DNA from: Pigoraptor vietnamica
Taxonomy: Eukaryota; Opisthokonta; Filasterea
Direction of reading: 5' to 3'
DNA length: 13,955 nucleotides
NCBI GenBank assembly: GCA_943704525.1
Contig: CALSCQ010002071.1
Location: forward strand, 1-13,955
Numbering within the stretch: position 1 is the stretch's first letter; each line of letters starts with the position of its first letter. The notes under the pieces are model-generated. The model saw nothing but the letters and a program-made list of their open reading frames with translations. It was not told the DNA's origin and ran no database searches. Positions 1 through 7,894 of this stretch are shown in pieces. A program made the position numbers and the translations under genes.

Positions 1-27
1 GGGGGAAGGGGGGAGGGCCGGAGGGGG
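1..27 (+). other. G-run tract, potential G-quadruplex
   Basis: Four G-runs of 5, 6, 3 and 5 bases are separated by loops of 2, 1 and 5 bases, which fits the usual G3+N1-7 pattern on the plus strand. It lies beyond the 3' end of the minus-strand ankyrin gene. A short (GA)n run follows at about 74-90. No gene is seen in 1-98. Confidence 0.45.
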
Positions 28-98
28 AAATGGGTGGTGGACTTTATGCATCTCTCAAATTGACTATAAACAAGACAGAGAGAGAGAGAAAGAATAAA

Positions 99-1497
99 CT
101 ACGTACGCGAAAATTTCCGCGCAGCTTCGACCGGCGCTCCCCAGAATGCAAGGCTCTCGACAGCACTCGGCTTGCAGGACGATATACGACTGTCGATAGC
201 GCTCCCAATGGGCTGACCGTCCACAGTTCCCGCGGACAGAACCACGCCGTGCCGGACGAGAGCGCGCACCGCATCGTCAAAGGGAACGCAGAGGAGGGCA
301 CCGTAGCGAACTTCGTGCTCAACGCGACGAACTAGGGCGAGAATGCATAGGTTTTCGTCGCCAGCGCACACACGCGGAGGGGCGCCGCGGTCCAATAACG
401 TCCGCATGGTCGTCGAGCCATTCTGCACGGCATAGCTCAGCAGAGTGTGACGCTCTGTTCGTCGAAATCCAATGTCAAACAGTTCAGCGTAAGAATCCAA
501 ATTCAAGCCCAAGGCAAGGGCTCGTGAGAGCAGCATGTCCGCCTCGTCGTCAGTGACGCATCGGTGGCTGCGAACCAATCGTCATGACCATCAATCGCCC
601 GCCGCAATCGGGTCGCACAAAGCCATCCACGCGGGAGAGGAGAAGGTCGCAGACGTCAAATTCCAGCGGAAATAAGCGAGCACCTCGCACGTCGTACCCG
701 TGATCCAGCAGAAATGAGAGCATATCAAGATAGTCTCTGCCGAACCGCCAATTGCATACACGATAAAGAATGTCATCCGCGGACATGTCGGCCCCCGCTT
801 CGACAAGAGCCTTCGCAACTTCCGTCTGCATCAGACAGAGCGCGACTTGCAACGGGGAACACGGTGGACCCTGGTTGCTCACAAGGAGCGCACAGTGATT
901 AGTGCCGAGCGAGGCATTCGCACCAGCGCCAATCAGCACTTTGACGATGCGAAGGTCTGAACTTTTGCGGCCAGATGAATAGGTGTCCTTCCGTGAAGTT
1001 CGTAAGGTCTGCAACAACAAAAAAAGAGTCAGTAGAGTGTATATATAATAATATAGAGATAAACGGAACTCACAGTGTGCTGACCACTCACTCGTCACTG
1101 TACGTGCCAAGATTGTCTTCGACGTCGTAGATCGGAGAAACGACCTGCGCCTTGACGTTTGCCCCCGAGGCGACGAGCCACTCGACGACTTCGTACCGTC
1201 GATAATTGACGGCGCAAAAGAGGGGCGTGAACCCGTAATTCGACAAGACGTTAGACCACCCAACGACACGAGCCACTTTGCCGCATCAAGTTGGCCATAC
1301 GCACACGCCGTATGCAGTGCAGTGCGATAGTTGTTCGTGATGACCGTTTCCTCGACCCAGAGATCCTCTTCAACCACGCCATTAGTGTACGGCGCCCTAT
1401 ACATTGCGCCCAAATCATCCCCCAAGCGCTCGCGTGCCTCGAGACAAGCAATGTGACCCCGCTCCGCGGCCACCCGCACGCAATCGCAGCAAGCCAT
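99..1497 (-). CDS. ankyrin-repeat protein, two exons, reading frame broken in three places
   Basis: This is probably a protein-protein interaction scaffold; partner and location are unknown. Ankyrin-type segments read in order on the minus strand: an N-terminal CVRVAAERGHIACLE, then TALHTACAYGQLDAAKWL, GFTPLFCAVNYRRYEVVEWL, GRTPIHLAAK, IVKVLIGAGAN, a unit with VAKALVEAGAD, FLLDHGYDV, and HTLLSYAVQNGSTTMRTLL. The stop is TAG at 99-101. The ATG at 1497 is chosen because the repeats start right after it; an in-frame ATG at 1698 would add 67 unconserved residues. Exon 1 runs 1497-1092 and exon 2 runs 1008-99, joined in phase (DEPYELHGRTPIHLAAK). The frame must change at about 1255-1262, at the AAAA run near 961-967, and near 580. 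The first two each fit one missing base. The third fits one extra or two missing bases. It is either a decaying gene or uncorrected indel errors in the assembly. Ankyrin identity is confident; integrity is not. Confidence 0.75.
1009..1091 (-). other. intron of the ankyrin gene (83 nt)
   Basis: The donor is GA|GTGAGT and the acceptor is a T-rich tract ending TTGTTGCAG. Splicing gives GA+A and opens into the ankyrin motif GRTPIHLAA. The intron is AT-rich with a TATATAATAATATA stretch and has no CA repeat. Confidence 0.75.
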
Positions 1498-1850
1498 GAA
1501 GACACACAGACGAAGCCGGGACGGCAACAGTGCGAACTGAGCAAGGCAGCGCGTGACGCGAACTAGAGTAATAGGACGCAGCGAGTAAGACGAAGGACGG
1601 TGGCGAAGCGAACAATCTGTTGAAGTAAAAGCGAGTCGAATCTGAGAGATGTTACATTTTCCGATTCGATTACGATCGTAATGAAATGGCGGCCTCAATT
1701 TGTTCCACTACATGTAATTCGGCTAATTACAGTCTTTCGTTCACAAACTCCATGTGTTAATTATATCTGTGAATTTCATAGATTGCGAATATCACGTTAT
1801 AGTAGAATGTGAATGGAGCACATCAGACAACTCTTCATTTGAGGAACCGA

Positions 1851-1986
1851 CCAATCAGAAGCAGCGCATGTCGCCCAATGTGAGCGTAACACTGAGCCCA
1901 CCGCTGACCCAACACACACAGGCACACACACACACACACGACCAGATCGCGGGTATATATACAGGGCTCCCGCTCTCTTCTCAACT
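1851..1986 (+). promoter_or_regulatory. core promoter of the oxidoreductase gene (CCAAT box, TATA box, likely initiator)
   Basis: TATATATA lies at 1954-1961 and a pyrimidine-rich TCTTCTCAACTC start-like sequence follows around 1976-1986, about 29 bases downstream, which is normal TATA-to-start spacing. A CCAAT box (ACCAATCAG) is at 1851-1855. A short (CA)n run at about 1912-1938 lies between them. This implies a 5' leader of about 130 nt before the ATG at 2117. The rest of 1498-1850 has no gene that I can support; it is the shared upstream region of two divergent genes. Confidence 0.6.
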
Positions 1987-2116
1987 CACAACGAACAGCT
2001 TCTTCTGCAAACAGCAGCCGAGCAAGAGCAACAAACCGCAAACCGATTTGCCACTGACTCATCTTACCGGCCCGTCGAACCAGCCTACAGTACCAGCCGA
2101 CTGAACAGCGTGAAGA

Positions 2117-3157
2117 ATGGCCGCCACCATGAACGCCGTCGCCATCCGCAACTACGGCGCCGCCGACCAGCTCGAGGCCGTCGTGCTCCCCGTGCCCACG
2201 CCCGCCCCCCACGACCTCCTCGTCAAGGTCGCCGCCGTCTCCGTCAACCCCGTCGACCGCAAGAAGCGCCAGAACTTTGGCCAGGCCTTCGACGCGTCCG
2301 CCCACTTCGAGACGCCGCTCGTCCTCGGCTGGGACGCCTCCGGGACGGTCGAGGCCGTGGGCGCCGACGTGACTCTCTTCAAGAAGGGCGACCAGGTGTT
2401 CTTCGCCGGCAACCTCCTCCGCCCTGGCTCGAACGCCGAGTACACCCTCGTGGACGAGCGCATCGCGGCCGCCAAGCCCGCCACCCTCTCGCACGCCGAA
2501 GCCGCCGCCATTCCGCTCGTCGCACTCACCGCGTGGGAGGCGCTCGTCGACGGGCTCGCCATCCCCGTGCAGAAGGCGCACAACGGCCACGGTCCCAAGT
2601 CCATCCTCGTGATTGCGGGCGCGGGCGGCGTCGGCAGCTTCGCCATCCAGATCGCCAAGCGAGTGCTCGGCCTGCGCGTCATTGCGACGGCCTCGCGCCC
2701 AGAGTCGCGCCAGTTCTGCCTCGACAACGGCGCGGACGACGTCATCTCGCACGCGGCGCCGCTCGCCGACGGGCTCAAGTCGCTGGGCCTCTCAGGGGTC
2801 GACTACGTGTTCATCACGGCGTCCATCGCAGAGTACCTCGACCAGGCCGTCGACATTGCGAATCCCTCGGGCAAGATCGCCGGCATCGACGACGACGGTC
2901 TCAAGCCGTTCGATCTGAGCCGCCTCAAGCTCAAGCGCCTCACCCTCCACTTTGAGCTCATGTTCACGCGGCCCATCTTCGGCCACGAGCTCGAGCGCCA
3001 GAACGAGATCCTCTCCGAAGTGTCGCGGCTGCTCGATGCCGGCGTGCTCAAGACGACGCTGACGAAGACGTACCCCTTCGACGCGCAGCACCTGCGACAG
3101 GCGCACCTCGACATCGAGTCCAACAGGACCGTCGGGAAGATCGCCCTGACGCTCTGA
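2117..3157 (+). CDS. MDR-family NAD(P)H quinone oxidoreductase / zinc-type alcohol dehydrogenase-like protein
   Basis: This is an intronless 346-residue protein of the medium-chain dehydrogenase/reductase superfamily, full length for the family. It is predicted to use NADPH to reduce quinones or enones in the cytosol; there is no signal peptide. Visible landmarks are the GroES-like N-terminal domain with SVNPVDRKKR (42-51), GWDASGTVEAVG (71-82) and GSNAEYTLVDE (104-114), then the Rossmann nucleotide-binding motif AGAGGVGSFAIQIAK (167-181) and a conserved ESNRTVGKIAL-type C-terminus. The Cys/His ligands of the catalytic zinc in classical ADHs are not evident, so it fits the zinc-independent branch (the 'zinc-binding alcohol dehydrogenase family protein' type seen in bacteria and fungi). 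A second in-frame ATG at 2129 sits in a full GCCGCCACCATG context, so initiation may occur at either. Codon use is extremely GC-rich at third positions. The exact substrate is unknown. Confidence 0.88.
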   Translation: MAATMNAVAIRNYGAADQLEAVVLPVPTPAPHDLLVKVAAVSVNPVDRKKRQNFGQAFDASAHFETPLVLGWDASGTVEAVGADVTLFKKGDQVFFAGNLLRPGSNAEYTLVDERIAAAKPATLSHAEAAAIPLVALTAWEALVDGLAIPVQKAHNGHGPKSILVIAGAGGVGSFAIQIAKRVLGLRVIATASRPESRQFCLDNGADDVISHAAPLADGLKSLGLSGVDYVFITASIAEYLDQAVDIANPSGKIAGIDDDGLKPFDLSRLKLKRLTLHFELMFTRPIFGHELERQNEILSEVSRLLDAGVLKTTLTKTYPFDAQHLRQAHLDIESNRTVGKIALTL

Positions 3158-3487
3158 GGGAATGCAAATGCGTGCGTGCGCGTGCGTGTGCGTTCGCTGT
3201 TTTTGCCTAATAGAAGAAGAAGGTTCTCAACACTGACGACAAGGCCCGTCGTTGCGGTACAATCTCAAAAATGGCCGTTACCGTGTTTTGGACCTGAAGC
3301 TCCCCGTAAGTGTTAGCAAAGCTTCCCCAGCGCATGGCCCGCACCTTGCGGTTGTCACGTGGGGGACGTGCACACTGGACGACGTGGGGTAATGGCCATG
3401 GGCCTCGATTGCGCCGAAGTCTGAAGCAGACTGATGACGTCACGGGCTGTGAACGTTATCAGCCGTACGATAACTCGCATTCACACA
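3158..3487. other. intergenic DNA without a recognisable gene
   Basis: This is the 3' flank of the oxidoreductase gene. It begins with a short GTGCGT-rich stretch (3170-3196). A CACGTG hexamer lies at 3356-3361. The open frames here show no family resemblance and run into the CA satellite. No tRNA or other RNA gene is seen. Confidence 0.55.
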
Positions 3488-3572
3488 ACCAACAAGCGCA
3501 CGCACACATATACACACACACACATACACACACTCAGACATATACGTACACATACACACACATACACACACA

Positions 3573-3610
<38 letters not shown>

Positions 3611-3675
3611 CACACATACACACACACACACACACACACGCACACACACTCAGACATATACGTACACATACACAC

Positions 3676-3717
<42 letters not shown>

Positions 3718-3867
3718 GTACACATACACACACAGACATACACACACACACCACACATATACGTACACATACACACACACACACACACATATATACGTAC
3801 ACATACACACACACACACACACACACATATACGTACACATACACACACAGACATACACACACACACA
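3488..3867. repeat. CA-rich satellite with an internal higher-order motif
   Basis: Nearly unbroken (CA)n is interrupted by TA and CG steps that keep purine-pyrimidine alternation. A longer motif, approximately ACATATACGTACACATACAC, recurs about six times (near 3538, 3654, 3710, 3755, 3786 and 3824), some copies followed by CAGACATAC. Spacing varies from about 30 to 115 bases. It is non-coding: the six-frame translations are His-Thr or Cys-Val dipeptide runs. Confidence 0.9.
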
Positions 3868-4143
3868 CATGATAACGCGTTCACGCGCGCCCACATACGC
3901 GCGCACATACACAAGCACACACACTGATAACACCCGCGCGCGCACACACATACGCGCGCACATACACACATGATAACGCGTTCACACGCGCGCCCACATA
4001 CGCGCGCACATTCACAAGCACACATACTGATAACACCCGCGCGCACACACACATACGCGCACACATACTCACATACATACATACACACACACACACACAC
4101 CACATACGCGTACACGCACACACACACATACACACACACACCA
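3868..4143. repeat. 101-bp tandem duplication with GATAAC markers, then mixed CA/CG repeat
   Basis: A unit beginning CATGATAACGCGTTCAC at 3868 is repeated almost exactly at 3969. Each unit holds a second landmark, CTGATAACACCCGCGCG, near 3924 and 4027, so the array has an internal half-period of roughly 46-57 bases. Between landmarks the DNA alternates CGCG, CATACG and CA steps. After about 4070 it returns to simple CA/CATA repeat up to the upstream flank of the GTPase gene. Confidence 0.85.
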
Positions 4144-4232
4144 CACACCCCAAGTGTTGCGCGTACATAAGGCTCTAAGCGGCTCTAAATCCACGCCCCA
4201 TTCAACGCGAAGGTCATCAAACGGTTGCTGCC

Positions 4233-6252
4233 ATGGCGGACAGAACAGGCACCGACAGTTTCGTGGACCCTTCCACAGTCCCACCGCAAGAGGCGCCAGT
4301 TGTTACCGCGACGGGCGACACAGCAACAAGCTCGCTCGATGTCTCCGCGGCCGCTTCACCTCCGAGTGTATCGACAGCTGTCAGCAACGCATGCGCAACG
4401 GGCCGTGACTCCGTCGGTGGCGTTGAAGGCCGCACGCATCCCGCGTCCACGGCGCGTGGGACCACTCCCCCTCCGCCCTACGACACTGAGGGAAAGCAGC
4501 TGGCTGAAAAGCAGCTGGCTGACAAGCCCCTCTCACATGTGCCGCGCCAAGATCAGCGCGTTTCGGAACGACCGCCCGAGACGTGGACCGCGCGCGTCTC
4601 CGGTGCGGTCATGACGACTGTACAGCAGTTCGACCGGCGCCCTCTACTGTGCCAGCGGGAGCTACGTGCAGGTCGGAAAGTGTGGATGCCTCGGCAACGC
4701 TGCAACCACCGAGGAGGCGCGCCCCGCAGCCACCCGGTCCGCCGCCGCTCATGCCGACGCACGCGGCGGCTTACCCATTTGCCGGGGATCCATCGATCAG
4801 CGCCCTCCCCTTCAACATGGGCGACTACTTTGCGGACGTCGCGCCGACAGACGCCAGTGGCGAGTGGGTCAGGGCCACGCACGTCTCGACCGGTCGCGTT
4901 GGATTCGTCGGAAGTGCGTTCCTGCGCCCCCTTTACCTCCCACAGGCGTACCTGTGGTTCTACCCTCCTTCAGCGTCGCATGTTCACCCCGGCATGTTGC
5001 GAAGCGCTGCGAACCTCTCCCCGTACCCCGCCTCCGCTGGTCACGCGCCCCCCTGGGCTGCGGCAGCGGTCGCGCAGCACAACGGAATGGCTCCCCATCT
5101 CGCTGGGTGGTTTCCGAGCCCAAGTGTTGGCGGGGCGGGAATAGCCGAAGCGCCTGTGGGCGCGATGGGCATGCCGCCCGGAGCATGCCACGGACAGTGC
5201 GGTGGAGGAGGACATCCTGTAGCGTTCGCGTCGCTTCACACCGTCCGTGGGGATGACATTGGCGAGTTTTACGAGGGGATGCGTCACGGCGGCGCCTCGT
5301 CCGTCGACTCCGCTGCTGTACATGTGCACGAGCAGCCGCCAGTTACATCGGAGCGCCAGAGTGCGTCCTGCACGAACGCCAAGTCCGAAATCTACCGCAA
5401 GTATCGAGAGGAGCTTGGTCGACGGGCGGATGCGGGGGCCGATGCCGGGAATTCGACCGGTGAGCAAGACGACGGCGACGACTCCGAGCACATCTACGAC
5501 AATGTCCGGGGTGAGGATGATGACGGCGACACGCTGTCACTTGCGACCATCTCGGACGGCGCCGGCAGACAGCGCCGCAAGAGGCTGTTTTCGAGCCGAC
5601 CGCGCAAACTCCTTCTACTCGGGGAGTCGGGGAGCGGGAAGGTAGTGTCTACGCACATGTGTCTGAAACTCGTTGCGAATGTTGGCAAGCACGTGATCGA
5701 TGTCGGATGGGATGACTCAGCGTGTGATGCGACTGGAGCGTGAGCGCGTGGCTGAACACGCACCCCTCACTTCGCAGAGTACCGTCGTGAACATGATTTG
5801 CAACTACTTCCGTGGCGGTTCCCTCGCGAACGGCGGGCGTAAGGATCTCCGCATTCTCATCCCAACCAAGTACTTCCCGAACCCGACCGAGCGCGACTGC
5901 GTGCGCACGGAACTGGACCCAACGACGCGCACGCAAGCGCAGACGTTGACGGCGACCACCTACACCATGATCGATGCCGCTGACAATAACGTGTACGAGA
6001 TTATCGACACGCCGGGGCTAGGCGACACGCGGGGACTCGATCAAGATGCAGCCAATTTGGACGCTATCATGAAGGCTGCGGCGGATGCCAAATACGTGCA
6101 CGCCATTGCGCTGATCGTTAACGGTACGTTACGTCGATCGCCATTAGAGTGTCCTTGTTTGCAATTGGGTCTGTGTATAGAGTGAAGGTGCATGTATCAA
6201 TGCTCGTTGTCACGAACGTGCTCTCTGTACTAGTGCATCAACTCACGCGCAC

Positions 6253-6290
<38 letters not shown>

Positions 6291-7499
6291 CGCAACGCTC
6301 GTCATACGATCAACGTGACGCACGTCCTGTCTTCCCTCCGCGGCCACTGCCCCGACACCGTGCAACCCAACATCATCGTCATCTTCACAAACTGCTGCCG
6401 CGAGTCGTGCAACTTTGAGCTCTCGACGCTCGACGACTTTGGGCCGCACGAGAAACCCGTCCTCTACATGGACAACATGTGCTTCTCCGCCGATCCCTCG
6501 CTGTGGTCCAGACGCACAGTGTCAGAGTGGGGCGCGTCGATTGCCGCTATCGAAGAGCTCTTCGATCACGTGGCCTCGGTGAAGGAGGCGTCGACGGACG
6601 ACTTCAAGGCTCTCATTCTGACGAGGGATGCCATCAAAGCGGCAATTGCGGCGGCGACTTCGGAGATCATGCGCCTGAGTGAGATGGTCTCGCGGCTCGA
6701 GGAGGCCCGGCAATACGTTGCGTGCATTGGGGCGGACAAAGAAAAGTACAAGGACTACATTCGCGTTAAGCACGTGGTTGTCGACGTGCAGGAGGACACG
6801 GCGGAATACAACACGCTCTGCGGCAAGCACAAGAGCAATTGCCACCTCAAGTGCTCTCTCGATGAGTGTGCGACTCCGGGCGACGAGCGTTTCGGGCGCT
6901 GTGCCTGCATGAAGCGGCCGGATGGGACGTGCAAAGAGTGCCATGTTGTGTCGGGGGGCGAGTCGTGCGACAAGACGAGCCATTACCACGCCCGCAAGCG
7001 CTGGGTGAAGCAGCGGTCAACGGTGACTCAGGAGCTCGCGGACGTCAAGGCGCACTACGAAGAGTGCATCGACAAGGAGCGTCAGGCGAGCGGCGACGTC
7101 GACCAGTACACGAAGGACGTGAGCGCGCTCAACAGCGTTCTCGAAGATAAGATGCGGTTCATCGCGAGCCTCTGCGCCAAGCTCAAGGACATCTGCCGCG
7201 GCGCCAACCTCCACGCAGAGCTGCAGGACGTCATTGGGACCATGCGCTACCAGTGCCGCCAACTGACGAACACGCAAGCACGTGACGCTGCGGAGCATCG
7301 CATCAAGGCAATCGAGGGACTGCTCTCGCGCTACTCTGAGTTTCGTGAGAGGGCACATGCGCGCGGAAAAGCTGGCAAAGAGCCAAAGAGGGCTGCGGCG
7401 AAGAAAGAAGGGAAGAGCTTCGCGGCGAAGCGAATGGAAGAGGCGGGTCGTCTTTTGGCGCGTGCGGGTGCGGTTATGCCCGTGATGTTTCCGTATTAA
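4233..7499 (+). CDS. SH3 domain-AIG1/GIMAP-like GTPase fusion protein with Cys/His-rich coiled-coil tail
   Basis: Exons used: 4233-4619, 4730-5641, 5778-6123 and 6289-7499 (about 951 aa; the first junction is tentative). The start lies in GCTGCCATGG. Residues 1-139 are Ser/Thr/Pro/Ala-rich with PPPPY at 79-83. Residues 140-197 form an SH3 domain (AAAYPFAGDPS, then GDYFADV, GEWVRA and TGRVGFVGSAFLRPL). A Gly/Pro/His-rich linker and an acidic segment (373-396) follow. The GTPase domain has the P-loop GESGSGKST (427-435), completed exactly by splicing, and G3 DTPGLGDT (510-517). Where Ras-like enzymes have TKxD it reads FTNCC (581-585). After helical segments, 726-782 hold nine Cys and two His in a zinc-binding-like pattern, followed by coiled coil and a basic end. 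AIG1/GIMAP proteins bind GTP and oligomerise on membranes; the SH3 domain suggests recruitment by a proline-rich partner. The domain calls are strong; the cellular role is unknown. Confidence 0.85.
4620..4729 (+). other. tentative intron joining the N-terminal frame to the SH3 frame (110 nt)
   Basis: The frame that starts at ATG 4233 and the frame of the SH3 domain differ. Donor ACT|GTACAG at 4620 and acceptor CCCCGCAG ending at 4729 are both phase 0 and join ...SGAVMTT to PPGPPPLMPTH. A donor at 4608 (GTCATG) works in phase too. The alternative is one missing base between about 4583 and 4750. The acceptor lacks a good pyrimidine tract, so this is uncertain. Confidence 0.4.
5642..5777 (+). 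other. intron splitting the P-loop of the GTPase (136 nt)
   Basis: AAG|GTAGTG at the donor and CACTTCGCAG|AGT at the acceptor. Splicing in phase 0 turns GESGSGK into GESGSGKSTVVNM, the complete Walker A motif. The unspliced frame stops at 5743. Confidence 0.93.
6124..6288 (+). other. intron with a CA repeat abutting its 3' splice site (165 nt)
   Basis: Donor AACG|GTACGT; the acceptor is the AG that ends a (CA)n run at about 6257-6288. Splicing gives VNG-RNARHTINVTHV, continuous with the AIG1 domain. The position normally taken by the pyrimidine tract is occupied by CA repeat with only TTTT before it. Confidence 0.92.
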
Positions 7500-7684
7500 T
7501 ACGTGGGGTTCGGAAGGAGATGGACTATCGAGCGGCGTGCAGCGCGTCCTCGGGTGATAGCTTCAGTTGTACAGTAAAAAAAATTCTCTTTGTTATTTGG
7601 GGAAGGGGGCATTAAGAGCGAGAGGCATGATGGCCGGTTGAATTGTGTCCAATGGTAATCGTGCGAGTACCTGTCGTTTGCATA

Positions 7685-7723
<39 letters not shown>

Positions 7724-7894
7724 GCGTGTGCGTGTGTGTGCGCGCGTGCTGTAACAGTAAACGTTATCCATGCAGGTCTCTTGGGCCTGTTTATCGCTCG
7801 GCGGTCTAGTGAGCCAATGGGTAGTAATACACGCAATGGATGTCTTCTGTTTATACGGCCACATCCACCGATAGAGAGCACGCAATTCAACGCG
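7500..7894. other. convergent intergenic region
   Basis: This lies between the 3' ends of the GTPase gene (plus) and the membrane-protein gene (minus). It holds an A-run (7576-7584) and the GT microsatellite listed separately. No AATAAA is evident just after the GTPase stop. I see no gene. Confidence 0.6.
7686..7748. repeat. (GT)n microsatellite
   Basis: About 60 bases of GT repeat with CG interruptions (GCGTGTGCGTGTGCG) towards its right end. It is non-coding, in a convergent intergenic spacer. Confidence 0.9.

Noticed and set aside
30-335. Plus-strand open frame at the left edge
   Set aside because: It is antisense to the ankyrin gene, of biased composition, with no recognisable motif.
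1835-2955. Long open frames opposite and out of frame with the oxidoreductase (e.g. 1835-2752 minus, 2110-2955 plus)
   Set aside because: Arg/Gly/Ala-rich shadows caused by GC-rich third positions; the MDR frame is conserved and explains the region.
3488-4143. CRISPR-like array suggested by repeated TATACGTACAC motifs
   Set aside because: Repeats are irregularly spaced low-complexity CA DNA with no unique spacers, in a eukaryotic genome.
3310-4170. Long open frames on both strands encoding His-Thr or Cys-Val runs
   Set aside because: They are translations of the CA satellite, open in several frames at once, without domains or plausible starts.
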